Translations under genes and position numbers: made by a program
Assembly (NCBI RefSeq): GCF_923077115.1
Contig: NZ_CAKLPX010000005.1
Span: 1-64,000, forward strand
Length of the DNA: 64,000 bases
DNA from: Sinobacterium norvegicum
Lineage (GTDB): Bacteria > Pseudomonadota > Gammaproteobacteria > Pseudomonadales > Sinobacteriaceae
Direction: 5' to 3'
Part shown: positions 19,614 to 29,761 of the stretch, piece after piece
How the letters are laid out: every line of letters begins with the position of its first letter
Numbering within the stretch: the stretch's first letter is position 1
Notes under the pieces: model-generated
Told to the model about the DNA's origin: nothing
Databases searched by the model: none
Seen by the model: the letters and a program-made list of their open reading frames with translations, nothing else

Positions 19614-20846
19614 ATGACTAACCCTCAACAGGGAAAAATGATAGTAGGCCTTGATATTGGAACCAATAAGGTTGTTGCTATTGTGGGTGAGATTGGTGCA
19701 GACGGCGGCGTTGAAATTGTCGGTCTGGGATCACATCAGTCCCGCGGTTTAAAAAAGGGTGTTGTGGTAAATATCGAGTCGACGGTCCAATCCATACAGC
19801 GTGCTATAGAAGAAGCCGAGTTGATGGCGGGCTGCCAAATACACTCTGTCTATGCCGGTATTGCCGGCAGCCATATTAATAGTTTAAATTCGCACGGCAT
19901 CGTTGCGATACGAGATCGTGAAGTGTATCCCCTGGATATCGACCGTGTCATCGATGCGGCACAAGCGGTGGCAGTGCCGGCTGATCAAAAAGTTCTACAT
20001 ATATTGCCGCAGGAGTATGCCATTGATAATCAAGAGGGCATTAAAGAGCCTCTGGGAATGTCTGGTGTTCGTCTAGAAGCTAAAGTGCACTTGGTGACCT
20101 GTGCTGTTAACGCCGCTCAAAACATTGAAAAGTGTATTCGCCGCTGTGGACTAGAGGTTGACGATATTATTTTAGAGCAACTGGCCTCTAGCTACTCAGT
20201 ATTGACCGATGATGAGAAAGAACTGGGCGTTTGTATTGTTGATATCGGCGGGGGAACCAGTGATATTGCGATCTTTACCGAGGGTTCAATCAAGCACACT
20301 GGCGTTATTCCTATTGCCGGTGACCAAGTCACTAACGATATTGCGATGGCATTGCGGACCCCGACACAGCATGCTGAAGAAATTAAAATAAAATATGCCT
20401 GCGCTTTAACGCAACTTGCCGGCGCCGATGAAACAATTAAAGTGCCCAGTGTGGGAGATCGTCCGCCGAGGAATCTATCGCGCCAGGCATTGGCCGAGGT
20501 GGTTGAGCCTCGCTACGATGAGCTATTTACGCTGGTTCAGGCTGAAATTCGCCGCAGCGGCTTTGAGGACATGATTCCCGCTGGTATCGTATTGACGGGT
20601 GGCACCTCGAAGATAGAGGGCGCTATTGAATTGGCGGAAGAGATATTTCATGCGCCGGTTCGTTTGGGGTATCCGACCAATATCAGTGGTTTAAAAGATA
20701 TAGTAAGAAACCCTGTGTATGCGACAGGGGTTGGTTTGCTGCAGTATGCGGTGGATCAGCAGGGTGAAAGCGGCATCGTACAAAAAGAAAGGCAATCGCT
20801 GAGCTTTGTCGAGCGTGCCAAACAGTGGTTCCATGGAAATTTTTAA
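19614..20846 (+). CDS. ftsA: Cell division protein FtsA
   Basis: 410 aa actin-like ATPase. I take the ATG at 19614, because GGGAGA lies 7-8 nt upstream and the protein then begins MTNPQQGK before the conserved IVGLDIGTNKVVAIVGE; an upstream TTG (19593) would add seven non-conserved residues. The phosphate loop VDIGGGTSDIA is present, and the C-terminal helix SFVERAKQWFHGNF is amphipathic and fits the membrane-targeting sequence. It tethers FtsZ to the membrane. Confidence 0.95.
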   Translation: MTNPQQGKMIVGLDIGTNKVVAIVGEIGADGGVEIVGLGSHQSRGLKKGVVVNIESTVQSIQRAIEEAELMAGCQIHSVYAGIAGSHINSLNSHGIVAIRDREVYPLDIDRVIDAAQAVAVPADQKVLHILPQEYAIDNQEGIKEPLGMSGVRLEAKVHLVTCAVNAAQNIEKCIRRCGLEVDDIILEQLASSYSVLTDDEKELGVCIVDIGGGTSDIAIFTEGSIKHTGVIPIAGDQVTNDIAMALRTPTQHAEEIKIKYACALTQLAGADETIKVPSVGDRPPRNLSRQALAEVVEPRYDELFTLVQAEIRRSGFEDMIPAGIVLTGGTSKIEGAIELAEEIFHAPVRLGYPTNISGLKDIVRNPVYATGVGLLQYAVDQQGESGIVQKERQSLSFVERAKQWFHGNF

Positions 20847-20895
20847 AGCGTTGTAACAGCACCAGCAACAGTGCAGATATAAAAGGGAGAACATT

Positions 20896-22071
20896 ATGTT
20901 CGAGATGGTAGATAACGTACCGCAGAGTGCGGTAATTAAAGTCATTGGTGTCGGTGGAGGCGGTGGTAACGCTGTCAAACACATGATTACCAATAATGTT
21001 GATGGCGTCGATTTTATCTGCGCTAACACGGATGCACAGGCATTAGCTGATGTGGCCACGAAGACTGTCCTGCAGTTAGGCGGCGCTGTCACCAAAGGAC
21101 TTGGTGCCGGTGCAAACCCTGCTGTTGGTCGTCAGGCTGCGATGGATGATCGTGAGCGCATTGCAGAAGTGTTAGATGGCGCTGATATGGTCTTTATTAC
21201 CGCCGGTATGGGTGGTGGTACGGGTACTGGGGCGGCGCCGGTTGTCGCTGAAGTAGCTCGTGAAATGGGGATTTTGACCGTTGCTGTAGTGACCAAGCCG
21301 TTCCCATTCGAAGGCCGCAAACGAATGAAGATTGCTGACGAAGGCCTGAAAGAGCTGGGCGAGCATGTTGACTCATTGATTACCATCCCGAACGAGAAAC
21401 TACTGTCGGTGTTGGGAAAGACCACATCGTTGCTCGATGCCTTTAAGGCCGCCAATGATGTTCTGTTAGGTGCGGTTCAAGGTATTGCCGATTTGATTAT
21501 CCGCCCGGGTATGATCAATGTCGATTTCGCCGACGTGAAGACTGTCATGTCTGAAATGGGTATGGCGATGATGGGCACGGGCACTGCAACCGGCGACAAT
21601 CGTGCGCAGGAAGCGGCTGAGGCAGCAATTCGCAGTCCGCTGCTGGAAGATGTGAATCTGCAGGGTGCACGCGGTATCTTGGTAAACATTACCGCAGGCT
21701 TGGATCTGTCGCTGGGTGAATTTACCGATGTCGGCGACACGGTTGAAGACTTTGCCTCTGATAATGCGACTGTTGTTGTCGGTACGGTTATTGACGCGGA
21801 GATGTCTGACGAGATCCGTGTGACTGTTGTTGCAACAGGCCTCGGCGATGATCTGCAGGAAGTGCCGGTCAAGCCTGTGGTGGACAACACACGAAAGTCT
21901 AATGGGCTGCCGAACTACAATGAGCTGGACCGACCAACGGTAATGCGTAAGCGAACAACAGATGCACTCAGCCCTAAGGCTGCAGCTGTTCCTGAGCCGA
22001 GCACTGCTGGCGCCGACAAAGACATGGAATATCTTGATATTCCAGCCTTTCTTCGTCGACAGGCCGATTAG
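20896..22071 (+). CDS. ftsZ: Cell division GTPase FtsZ
   Basis: 391 aa tubulin homologue. The GTP-binding signature GGGTGTG is at 106-112, the T7-loop region [11 protein letters not shown] near 208, and the conserved C-terminal peptide [11 protein letters not shown] at 378-388, which binds FtsA and ZipA. A flexible linker covers ~320-375. SD AGGGAGAA precedes the ATG. It forms the division ring. Confidence 0.98.
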   Translation: MFEMVDNVPQSAVIKVIGVGGGGGNAVKHMITNNVDGVDFICANTDAQALADVATKTVLQLGGAVTKGLGAGANPAVGRQAAMDDRERIAEVLDGADMVFITAGMGGGTGTGAAPVVAEVAREMGILTVAVVTKPFPFEGRKRMKIADEGLKELGEHVDSLITIPNEKLLSVLGKTTSLLDAFKAANDVLLGAVQGIADLIIRPGMINVDFADVKTVMSEMGMAMMGTGTATGDNRAQEAAEAAIRSPLLEDVNLQGARGILVNITAGLDLSLGEFTDVGDTVEDFASDNATVVVGTVIDAEMSDEIRVTVVATGLGDDLQEVPVKPVVDNTRKSNGLPNYNELDRPTVMRKRTTDALSPKAAAVPEPSTAGADKDMEYLDIPAFLRRQAD

Positions 22072-22096
22072 TCCTAATGGGGTAAACCGTGGCGAT

Positions 22097-22125
22097 TTGG
22101 TATCAGGATTTTATTCTGGTATAAT
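22097..22125 (+). promoter_or_regulatory. lpxC promoter with extended -10
   Basis: TTGGTA (22097-22102), a 17-nt spacer and TATAAT (22120-22125) preceded by TGG form an extended -10 promoter. It lies 60 nt upstream of the lpxC start, between ftsZ and lpxC, so lpxC can be transcribed separately from the dcw operon. Confidence 0.75.
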
Positions 22126-22184
22126 CGCCGCCCCCCGCAATGCATGTGCAGTTTCTTGCGGGCATTCATAAGGTTAAAGAGTCG

Positions 22185-23099
22185 ATGATTAAGCAACGTA
22201 CGCTTCGAAATGCGATAAGAGCAACAGGTGTTGGTCTTCATACAGGTCAGAAAGTATATCTGAACCTCAAGCCAGCCCCTGCTAATACGGGCATTATTTT
22301 CCGTCGTGTGGATCTTGATCCCGTGGTTGAAATTCATGCCAAAGCCGACAATGTCGGCGATACAACGCTGTCTACCACCTTGGTAAATGGTGATGTACGT
22401 GTGTCTACCGTAGAGCATTTGTTGTCTGCAATGGCAGGTCTCGGCATCGATAATGCCTATATTGAATTAACCGCACCTGAAGTGCCGATTATGGACGGCA
22501 GTGCAGGTCCTTTTGTCTTTTTGATCCAGTCCGCTGGTATCGAAGAACAGAATGCGGTGAAGAAGTTTATCCGTATTAAACGCCCGATTACCGTGACCGA
22601 TGGAGATAAGGTAGCCAGCTTCCTCCCTTTTGATGGCTTCAAAGTATCCTTCGCAATCGATTTTGATCACCCGGTGTTTAAAGGACGTAAAGTCGATGCC
22701 GAAGTTGATTTCTCCAGCACCTCGTTTGTGAAAGAAGTCAGCCGTGCGCGCACCTTTGGTTTTATGCATGAGATAGAATATTTACGCTCCAAGGGCTTGG
22801 CCCAGGGTGGTAGTGTTGATAATGCTATTGTTGTTGATGAATACCGTATCCTCAATGAAGGCGGTCTTCGCTATGAAGATGAGTTCGTCAAGCATAAAAT
22901 CCTTGATGCCATCGGCGATTTATACCTGTTGGGTAACAGCCTAATCGGTGAGTTTAAGGCGTTTAAGTCAGGCCATGCGTTGAATAATGCGCTGTTGCAT
23001 CAATTGATTGCAGAGCAAGATGCATGGGAAGTGGTGACTTTTGAAGATGGTGCAGAGTCGCCAATTTCATATATTAATGCGGCGGCTGTTGCGTCGTAA
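22185..23099 (+). CDS. lpxC: UDP-3-O-acyl-N-acetylglucosamine deacetylase LpxC
   Basis: 304 aa from the ATG at 22185 ([21 protein letters not shown] matches the family N-terminus in order and length); an upstream in-frame ATG would add 15 unrelated residues. The zinc ligands are His78 in EHLL and the His/Asp pair of HKILDAIGD. It catalyses the committed step of lipid A synthesis in the cytoplasm. It has its own promoter and a downstream terminator. Confidence 0.97.
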   Translation: MIKQRTLRNAIRATGVGLHTGQKVYLNLKPAPANTGIIFRRVDLDPVVEIHAKADNVGDTTLSTTLVNGDVRVSTVEHLLSAMAGLGIDNAYIELTAPEVPIMDGSAGPFVFLIQSAGIEEQNAVKKFIRIKRPITVTDGDKVASFLPFDGFKVSFAIDFDHPVFKGRKVDAEVDFSSTSFVKEVSRARTFGFMHEIEYLRSKGLAQGGSVDNAIVVDEYRILNEGGLRYEDEFVKHKILDAIGDLYLLGNSLIGEFKAFKSGHALNNALLHQLIAEQDAWEVVTFEDGAESPISYINAAAVAS

Positions 23100-23118
23100 G
23101 CATTAGCAAATCATGATA

Positions 23119-23147
23119 CAGGGGGCTTTAGGCCCCTTGTTTCGTAT
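23119..23147 (+). terminator. terminator after lpxC
   Basis: An 8-bp stem CAGGGGGC / GCCCCTTG (23119-23126 with 23132-23139, one G-T pair) with loop TTTAG is followed by TTTCGTATTTATT. It ends the dcw-lpxC transcription unit. Confidence 0.75.
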
Positions 23148-23213
23148 TTATTCATGAGAAAAAAGCTCGATAGGGATGGCGGCTGAAGTACTCCAAGTAG
23201 ATTAGTTCGATTT

Positions 23214-24149
23214 ATGAAGATAATTGTCGTAAGTGATCGTGGAGACCGTACCCACTCTTTTCACTTGAATAAACTGACACGGTATGGCGCGGCAGCCTTG
23301 CTGCTGTCATTGATCGTGGCGGTCAGTTTTTTCAGTTACAAGCTCTACTCGTTGAATTCGCAGGACGGATTTCAGCAGCAGGCTAATCAAACATGGTCGG
23401 TAAGACTTGATCGTCAACGCGGCGATATTGCCGATATACAGCAGCAGGCTGAGCGCGATTTGTCGGCTTTAACCTTGCAGATTGCCGATATTCAAAGCCG
23501 TTTGGTGCGTATCGATGCCTTGGGTCAACGTGTGGCTGAGGCTGCAAAGCTTGCAAAAGGCGAGTTTGACTTTAGTCGTAAGCCGGCTGTTGGTGGCCCA
23601 AGCTCGGCTGATGGCGATGCCACGCTTAATTATCAGCCGCCAGCCTTTATGGATTTAATTAACCAGCTCAACGCAGAGCTGAATGATCGGGAGCGTCAGC
23701 TCAAAATAATTAATGACATCATGGTGAACCGTGAGCAGAGCAGCGAAAGCTTTTTATCGGGTCGTCCGATTAAAAAAGGCTGGCTGTCCTCGCCTTTCGG
23801 TCGTCGTACAGACCCTTTTAACGGACGCATAGCGATGCACAATGGTGTCGATTTTGCTGGTGAGGAAGGCTCTAAGGTCATTGCTGTTGCTGCCGGTGTG
23901 GTGACATTTGAAGGGCGTATGAGTGGTTACGGAAATATGGTCGAACTGACTCACAGTAACGGTTACAAGACTCGCTATGCCCATAATGCCACACACCTTG
24001 TCAAAGTGGGGGATGTGGTTAAGAAGGGTGACCCTATTACCTTGATGGGCTCAACTGGTCGCTCAACCGGACCGCATGTGCACTTTGAGGTGTTGAGAAA
24101 CGACGTCAAAGTCGACCCCTCTCGCTATATTTATCGCGCCAGTCGCTAG
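23214..24149 (+). CDS. Membrane-anchored M23 family metallopeptidase
   Basis: 311 aa. One membrane segment at ~25-43, a periplasmic coiled coil (~60-115), then an M23/LytM domain from ~188. The zinc ligands are all present: His209 and Asp213 in MHNGVDF and His290 in GPHVHF, with His257 in YAHN as a second active-site His. A complete set of ligands means it is probably an active peptidoglycan endopeptidase rather than an EnvC/NlpD-type degenerate activator. The position between lpxC and secA is shared with Pseudomonas. The exact cross-link it cuts is not known from sequence. Confidence 0.88.
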   Translation: MKIIVVSDRGDRTHSFHLNKLTRYGAAALLLSLIVAVSFFSYKLYSLNSQDGFQQQANQTWSVRLDRQRGDIADIQQQAERDLSALTLQIADIQSRLVRIDALGQRVAEAAKLAKGEFDFSRKPAVGGPSSADGDATLNYQPPAFMDLINQLNAELNDRERQLKIINDIMVNREQSSESFLSGRPIKKGWLSSPFGRRTDPFNGRIAMHNGVDFAGEEGSKVIAVAAGVVTFEGRMSGYGNMVELTHSNGYKTRYAHNATHLVKVGDVVKKGDPITLMGSTGRSTGPHVHFEVLRNDVKVDPSRYIYRASR

Positions 24150-24164
24150 CCAGTTTAAATACCG

Positions 24165-24198
24165 AGCCCTTGGGACCACCCCAGGGGCTTTTTTTTGT
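24165..24198 (+). terminator. terminator after M23 peptidase gene
   Basis: A 10-bp stem AGCCCTTGGG / CCCAGGGGCT (24165-24174 with 24180-24189, one T-G pair), loop ACCAC, followed by a run of T residues. The remaining ~190 nt before secA hold no clear gene or promoter consensus. Confidence 0.9.
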
Positions 24199-24389
24199 TG
24201 TAAAAATGCCGTTTTTGTCCAGTAAATATGCTGGCTTGATTAAATAACCAGCATAATTGACAGTTGGTGATTTAAGCTCTTGCGAAACGTTGATGTATGG
24301 GTAAAACTGTAACGCTTTAAAATACTACCCGCTATTTTGGTTGTGCTGTATTAAGAGGGGAAAACCCCCCAGGTTTAACGAAGGTTATT

Positions 24390-27110
24390 ATGATTGTTCG
24401 CTTGTTGAGAAAGATTCTAGGTACTAAAAACGATCGTGAACTGAAGCGAATGCGCAAGGTCGTTATTCAGGTTAACGGCTTTGAAGAATCGATGGCTGGC
24501 TTAGATGATGCGCAACTCTGCGCTAAGACAGGCGAGTTCAAACAGCGATTAAGCGATGGCGAAAGTCTCGATCAAATTCTACCCGAAGCCTTTGCCGTCT
24601 GTCGTGAAGCGAGTCAGCGGGTGATGGGGATGCGTCACTTTGATACCCAGCTAATCGGTGGTTTGACCCTGCATGAGGGTCGTATAGCAGAGATGCGGAC
24701 GGGTGAGGGTAAAACCCTGGTGGCGACACTGCCGGTCTATTTAAATGCACTTGCCGGCGAAGGTGTCCACGTTGTTACCGTTAACGACTATTTGGCGGCT
24801 CGTGATGCAAACTGGATGCGCCCGTTATATGAATTCTTAGGGTTGAGTGTCGGCGTTGTTGTACCTCAGCAGGATCCGACCACCAAGCGTCAGGCCTATG
24901 CCAGCGATATTATTTATGGCACCAACAACGAATTTGGCTTCGATTATCTACGCGACAATATGTCGTTTTCAGCAGAGGAGCGCTTTCAGCGTGGCCGTAG
25001 TTTTGCCATTATCGACGAGGTCGACTCAATTCTCATCGATGAGGCCCGTACACCGCTGATTATTTCAGGCCCTTCTGAAGATCACTCTGAGCTTTATCGT
25101 AAGATTAACACCTTTATTCCGCAGCTAACCGCAGCCGTTATTGAAGAAGAGGGTGTCGAGCCTGTCGAGGGTGATTACACGCTGGATGAAAAGTCGCGTC
25201 AGATTGAATTAACGGAGGTTGGTCATACGGCGGTTGAGCAATGGCTGATCGCTAATAATATGCTGAAGGAGGGTGATAGCCTCTACTCGAGCACCAACCT
25301 CACCTTGTTGCATCACGTCCATACTGCGCTCAAAGCTCACGTGTTGTTTAAGGCCGATGTTGATTATATTGTTCAGGACAACGAGATCGTACTCATCGAT
25401 GAGCACACTGGCCGTACCATGGCCGGTCGTCGTTTATCGGAGGGCCTACACCAGGCGATAGAAGCCAAAGAAGGTGTTGAGGTTCAGGCTGAGAGCCAAA
25501 CACTGGCCTCGACAACCTTCCAGAACTATTTCCGTCTATACGACAAGCTGGCGGGTATGACCGGTACTGCAGATACTGAGGCCTTTGAATTTAATCAGAT
25601 TTATGGCTTGGATGTGGTTGTTATACCCACCAACAAAGATGTTCTGCGTAAGGATTTGAACGACTTAATCTACCTCAGTAAAGAAGAGAAATTGAATGCT
25701 GTGGTGGAAGATATTCGCGAGTATCAGGCGAAGAAAGTGCCGATCCTGGTCGGTACCGCCTCGATAGAGTCGTCGGAAGAGCTTCACGCATTGCTGGTGA
25801 AAAGTAAGATTGAACACCAGGTATTGAACGCCAAGTTCCACGCCAAAGAGGCTGATATTATCGCTCAAGCAGGCCGCCCTGGTGCGGTGACCATTGCGAC
25901 TAATATGGCTGGCCGTGGTACCGATATTGTATTGGGCGGTAATCTCGAATCTGAGATTGCAGCACTGAAAAACCCAACCGAAGATAAGATTGCCGAGCTA
26001 ACCAAGGCCTGGGAAGAGCGTCACCAAGCGGTGCTTGATGCGGGTGGCTTACACATTATCGGTACGGAACGTCACGAATCTCGTCGTATTGATAACCAGT
26101 TACGTGGCCGTGCGGGTCGTCAGGGTGATCCCGGTTTGTCGCGTTTTTATCTGTCGCTGGAAGATAACCTGATGCGGATCTTTGCCTCAGAACGAGTGAA
26201 GAACTTCATGCAGGCGTTAGGCATGGAAAAGGGTGAGGCAATTGAACACCGCATGGTGACCAATGCCATCGAAAAAGCGCAGCGTAAGGTCGAAGGACGC
26301 AACTTCGATATGCGTAAGCAGTTGCTAGAGTTTGATGATGTGGCCAATGACCAGCGTCAGGTTATTTACGAGCAACGTAACCACCTACTAGAAGCCGAAG
26401 AGGTCGGTGAGATGCTGACCACTATCCGCGAAGACGTTGTCAGCGAGTTGGTGACTAATTATGTGCCCCCGCAAAGTATTGAAGAGCAGTGGGATGTACC
26501 GGCCCTAGAATCACAGTTAAAAGCTGATTTCGATTTGGAGTTGGCGGTTCAGCAGTGGCTGGACGACGACGACGACCTTCACGGCGACAGCCTGCATCAA
26601 AAGCTGGTCGAAACTGTCGAGCAGGCGTATCAGCAAAAGAGTGAAATTGTTGGGCCACAGATGCGACAGTTTGAGAAACACATTATGTTGCAGGTGTTGG
26701 ATTCGCTTTGGAAGGAGCACTTGGCGACGATGGATCAGCTGCGTTCAGCAATCCATTTGCGTGCCTATGCTCAGAAGAATCCAAAGCAGGAATACAAGCG
26801 TGAGTCCTTTGAGTTGTTCCAGGATATGTTGCAAAACTTCAAACATGAGGTGGTGACATTCATGTCAAAGGTGCAGATCCGCGATGAAGATGCTGAGCGT
26901 TTAGAACAGCAGCGCCGCGAGCAGCAACAGCAGCAGTCACAGCTGGATTTACAGCATGAGTCTACCAGCGCCATAGCGCCGCCGGCAGATGCCGAAGCTG
27001 AGCAGCCGCAAAAGCAGGCGCCAGTGCGAGCGGGTCAAAAAGTGGGCCGTAATGACCCCTGTCCCTGTGGTTCTGGTCAGAAATACAAGCAGTGTCACGG
27101 CAAGCTATAA
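24390..27110 (+). CDS. secA: Preprotein translocase ATPase SecA
   Basis: 906 aa, standard length. Walker A GEGKT (105-109), [12 protein letters not shown] of the DEAD motor, the TGTAD segment and the C-terminal zinc-binding SEC-C motif [13 protein letters not shown]. It drives Sec-dependent export through SecYEG, including most of the envelope proteins in this window. SD GAAGG lies 7 nt before the ATG. It has its own terminator. Confidence 0.98.
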   Translation: MIVRLLRKILGTKNDRELKRMRKVVIQVNGFEESMAGLDDAQLCAKTGEFKQRLSDGESLDQILPEAFAVCREASQRVMGMRHFDTQLIGGLTLHEGRIAEMRTGEGKTLVATLPVYLNALAGEGVHVVTVNDYLAARDANWMRPLYEFLGLSVGVVVPQQDPTTKRQAYASDIIYGTNNEFGFDYLRDNMSFSAEERFQRGRSFAIIDEVDSILIDEARTPLIISGPSEDHSELYRKINTFIPQLTAAVIEEEGVEPVEGDYTLDEKSRQIELTEVGHTAVEQWLIANNMLKEGDSLYSSTNLTLLHHVHTALKAHVLFKADVDYIVQDNEIVLIDEHTGRTMAGRRLSEGLHQAIEAKEGVEVQAESQTLASTTFQNYFRLYDKLAGMTGTADTEAFEFNQIYGLDVVVIPTNKDVLRKDLNDLIYLSKEEKLNAVVEDIREYQAKKVPILVGTASIESSEELHALLVKSKIEHQVLNAKFHAKEADIIAQAGRPGAVTIATNMAGRGTDIVLGGNLESEIAALKNPTEDKIAELTKAWEERHQAVLDAGGLHIIGTERHESRRIDNQLRGRAGRQGDPGLSRFYLSLEDNLMRIFASERVKNFMQALGMEKGEAIEHRMVTNAIEKAQRKVEGRNFDMRKQLLEFDDVANDQRQVIYEQRNHLLEAEEVGEMLTTIREDVVSELVTNYVPPQSIEEQWDVPALESQLKADFDLELAVQQWLDDDDDLHGDSLHQKLVETVEQAYQQKSEIVGPQMRQFEKHIMLQVLDSLWKEHLATMDQLRSAIHLRAYAQKNPKQEYKRESFELFQDMLQNFKHEVVTFMSKVQIRDEDAERLEQQRREQQQQQSQLDLQHESTSAIAPPADAEAEQPQKQAPVRAGQKVGRNDPCPCGSGQKYKQCHGKL

Positions 27111-27126
27111 TCATAGCGGTCTGATC

Positions 27127-27157
27127 AAAAGCGCCGTTGAAGGCGCTTTTTTTTTTA
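27127..27157 (+). terminator. secA terminator
   Basis: A 9-bp perfect stem AAAAGCGCC / GGCGCTTTT (27127-27135 with 27142-27150) with a 6-nt loop runs straight into more T residues, 17 nt after the secA stop. Confidence 0.93.
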
Positions 27158-27162
27158 TCAAA

Positions 27163-27187
27163 TATTATCGCTGCAGCTGCGATAATA
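27163..27187. repeat. perfect 9-bp inverted repeat in argJ leader
   Basis: TATTATCGC / GCGATAATA (27163-27171 with 27179-27187) flanks a 7-nt centre containing CAGCTG. It lies 23 nt upstream of the argJ ATG, just after the secA terminator. It lacks a following T run on either strand and does not resemble an ArgR box. It could be an operator or a 5' UTR hairpin near the ribosome site. Confidence 0.6.
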
Positions 27188-27209
27188 AAAAATATGCAAG
27201 GTGATAATA

Positions 27210-28427
27210 ATGGCAGTAGGTAACGGTGATTTACCGGTGTTCTTCCCAATTAAAGGCTTTGCCTTAGGCACGGCCAGCGCCGGTATTAAAACCGCTGGGC
27301 GAAAAGACTTGGTGGTCATGGCAATGTCCAGCCAGGCGGTCACTGCCGGTGTGTTTACTAAAAACGCCTTTTGTGCGGCGCCAGTACATGTGGCCAAGCA
27401 ACATTTATCGACTAATCAACCCAGTTACTTGCTGGTCAATACGGGCAATGCCAATGCCGGTACCGGCAAGCAGGGTATGGCCGATGCTTTGGCCAGCTGT
27501 GCCGCGCTTGGGGAACATGCGGGCACAAACACTTCAGCCGTGTTGCCATTCTCAACAGGGGTGATCGGCGAGCCATTGCCCGTGGATAAAATTGTCAGCG
27601 CCATCCCGGACGCCATTGCCGTATTAAGTGAAGATGGCTGGGTTGACGCCGCCAGCGGTATCATGACCACCGACACCCGCCCGAAAGGCGCGACCAGTAA
27701 GCTGCATCATAACGGCATTGAATTCAGCATCAGTGGCATTACCAAGGGTGCGGGTATGATCAAACCCAATATGGCAACCATGCTGGGCTATATCGCCACC
27801 GATGCCAAGGTGCCGCAGCCGTTGTTGCAGCAGATATTGACTCAGGCCTGCAACCAAAGCTTTAACCGCATTACCATCGATGGTGATACCTCGACCAATG
27901 ACGCGTTGACGCTGACAGCAACCGGCGAGGGCGAGTTGGTTGTCGATGGCAGTGATAGCGAGTTGCTGGCACTCTTTTCCGATGCTATTACCGATGTGTG
28001 TATCCAGCTGGCGCAACTGTTAGTGCGTGATGGTGAGGGTGCCAGTAAATTTGTCACTGTCGATGTGCGTGGCGGTGAGTCAGAAGACGAGTGTTTAAAG
28101 GTGGCCTATACCGTGGCCGAGTCTCCACTGGTCAAGACGGCGTTGTTTGCCTCGGACCCGAACTGGGGGCGTCTGTTGGCGGCGATTGGTCGTGCCGGTG
28201 TCGACAATCTCGATGTCGATAAGGTGGCGGTCAGCCTCAACAACGTGGTGATTGCCGAGAACGGTTGTCGTGCTGCCAGTTACACTGAGGAAGCGGGACA
28301 GGCGGTAATGGATCAGGAAGAAATCACTATTCGGGTTGAGCTCAATCGCGGTGAGGCCAGTACCAAGGTGTGGACGACCGATTTGTCTCATGAGTATGTG
28401 CGTATCAATGCGGAATATAGAACCTAG
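27210..28427 (+). CDS. argJ: Bifunctional ornithine/glutamate N-acetyltransferase ArgJ
   Basis: 405 aa. The ATG at 27210 (MAVGNGDLPVFFPIKGFALG) has SD AAGG 8 nt upstream and matches family starts; an upstream GTG would add three residues. The autocleavage site is MA-TMLGY with nucleophile Thr190, inside GAGMIKPNMATMLGYIATDA. The proenzyme splits into alpha and beta chains. It recycles the acetyl group from N-acetylornithine to glutamate in arginine synthesis. Confidence 0.96.
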   Translation: MAVGNGDLPVFFPIKGFALGTASAGIKTAGRKDLVVMAMSSQAVTAGVFTKNAFCAAPVHVAKQHLSTNQPSYLLVNTGNANAGTGKQGMADALASCAALGEHAGTNTSAVLPFSTGVIGEPLPVDKIVSAIPDAIAVLSEDGWVDAASGIMTTDTRPKGATSKLHHNGIEFSISGITKGAGMIKPNMATMLGYIATDAKVPQPLLQQILTQACNQSFNRITIDGDTSTNDALTLTATGEGELVVDGSDSELLALFSDAITDVCIQLAQLLVRDGEGASKFVTVDVRGGESEDECLKVAYTVAESPLVKTALFASDPNWGRLLAAIGRAGVDNLDVDKVAVSLNNVVIAENGCRAASYTEEAGQAVMDQEEITIRVELNRGEASTKVWTTDLSHEYVRINAEYRT

Positions 28428-28868
28428 GTGTCGTTGACTGAAAAGAAGGTAGTGGCTGTGGCCGTCGGTGTGATTATGCATGCAGATGGTGAGCATTGCC
28501 TCTTGGCTATACGGCCAGCAGGCAAGCATTTGGCGGGCTTCTGGGAGTTTCCAGGGGGCAAAGTGGATGGCGATGAGAGTGTCGAACAGGCGCTGTGCCG
28601 AGAGTTGCGTGAGGAGTTAGGTTTACAGGTGACATCTTCTTCAGCGCTGTTGGTACAGCATTTCGATTACCCAGAGAAATCCGTCGCGCTGCATACCCGT
28701 GTGGTCACAGACTTCGATAGCGGTATTACTTTGATGCTGGGTGAAGACGGACAGGGCAGTGAGGGGCAGCTGATACGATGGGTTGCTCTGGCTGACCTTG
28801 CGGAATACCAATTACCAGAGGCTAATGCGCCCATCGTCGATGCCTTGCTGGCTAAATATAACCGTTAG
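28428..28868 (+). CDS. mutT: MutT-type Nudix hydrolase
   Basis: 146 aa. Nudix box from GGKVDGDESVEQALCRELREELG (G-x5-E-x7-REUxEExG pattern complete). FWEFPGGK is the MutT form, which hydrolyses 8-oxo-dGTP to prevent A-C/G-T mutations. GTG start directly after the argJ stop codon. Genes order secA-argJ-mutT is the same in Pseudomonas. Confidence 0.9.
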   Translation: MSLTEKKVVAVAVGVIMHADGEHCLLAIRPAGKHLAGFWEFPGGKVDGDESVEQALCRELREELGLQVTSSSALLVQHFDYPEKSVALHTRVVTDFDSGITLMLGEDGQGSEGQLIRWVALADLAEYQLPEANAPIVDALLAKYNR

Positions 28869-28871
28869 TCG

Positions 28872-29075
28872 TTATTCTGCAAGCTGGTCGAGGTCGCCAG
28901 ACAGCAAGTCATCATAGACAGAATTGCCGGCAATAGTGCGCTGCTCGTTGCTCCAATCGATAAAGTCCGCATCCTTACAGCGTTTACTGCAGAAAGGGCG
29001 ATCAGGGTTGTCCTTGCTGTAAAGTGTTGATTTTTTGCAGCTTGGGCAGGCGATAATCGGTTGTTTCTCGGTCAT
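28872..29075 (-). CDS. yacG: YacG zinc protein, DNA gyrase inhibitor family
   Basis: 67 aa. Four zinc-ligating cysteines at 10, 13, 29 and 33 (CPSC and CSKRC). E. coli YacG binds GyrB and inhibits gyrase. It is one nucleotide from the coaE stop and convergent with mutT (3 nt apart). Its position in the pilBCD-coaE-yacG block is conserved. Confidence 0.93.
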   Translation of the reverse strand: MTEKQPIIACPSCKKSTLYSKDNPDRPFCSKRCKDADFIDWSNEQRTIAGNSVYDDLLSGDLDQLAE

Positions 29076-29076
29076 A

Positions 29077-29676
29077 CTACTGTTCCTTTGCCAGGCTTAA
29101 ATACAGTTGATGTAGGCGGGCAATCTCTCTATCTAATTGCTCAAAGCCCTGATCATTTAAAAGAATATCATCGCTTTTTTCTAGCCGTGTTTCACGGCTG
29201 GCCTGCTGGCTTAATATAGCCTCAACCTGCTCGCGGCTATTGTTATCTCGGCTCATGGTGCGTGAAATTTGCGTTTCCACTGGCACATCAACCAGCAGTA
29301 CTCGGTTGCAGATTTCATTTTGGCCCGACTCAAACAGCAGTGGTGACACAAACAGGCAGTAGCTGGATTTTGCCTCTTCTAATTGGGTAAAAATCTCGGT
29401 GGCAATCAGTGGGTGTATCAGTTGTTCCAGCCACTGCTTCGACGCGGGGTTGGAGAACACTTCGCTACGCAGTTTGGCGCGGTCAAGACTGCCGTCAGCA
29501 AGTAGAATATCGTCGCCAAATTTCGCTGCAATATCGCGTAGTGCCGGCTTGCCGGGCTCAACCACAGTACGGGAGGCGACATCGGCATCGATAACATCGA
29601 TGTTGAGTTTTTCGAAACGGTCTGAGACAGCGGTCTTGCCGCTGCCAATACCACCAGCCAAGCCTACGATATACAT
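29077..29676 (-). CDS. coaE: Dephospho-CoA kinase
   Basis: 199 aa P-loop kinase. Walker A GGIGSGKT (8-15), then DADVASR and a C-terminal lid region. It phosphorylates dephospho-CoA at the 3'-OH, the last step of coenzyme A synthesis. A terminator lies between it and pilD, so it is probably expressed partly apart from the pilus genes. Confidence 0.95.
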   Translation of the reverse strand: MYIVGLAGGIGSGKTAVSDRFEKLNIDVIDADVASRTVVEPGKPALRDIAAKFGDDILLADGSLDRAKLRSEVFSNPASKQWLEQLIHPLIATEIFTQLEEAKSSYCLFVSPLLFESGQNEICNRVLLVDVPVETQISRTMSRDNNSREQVEAILSQQASRETRLEKSDDILLNDQGFEQLDREIARLHQLYLSLAKEQ

Positions 29677-29695
29677 ATCACGATTACTCTAAAGA

Positions 29696-29730
29696 CAAAA
29701 TAAAAACGCCATCATACGATGGATGGCGTT
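29696..29730 (-). terminator. terminator after pilD, before coaE
   Basis: Read on the minus strand, AACGCCATC / GATGGCGTT (9 bp, positions 29730-29722 with 29713-29705, 8-nt loop) is followed by TTTTATTTTG. It is an intrinsic terminator of the pilBCD operon located only ~25 nt before the coaE start. Confidence 0.85.
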
Positions 29731-29761
29731 CTCTGGCTAGATTGAAGAGAGGAGCACGGCC

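Noticed and set aside
24257-24262. TTGACA as -35 of secA
   Set aside because: No acceptable -10 hexamer at 16-18 nt.
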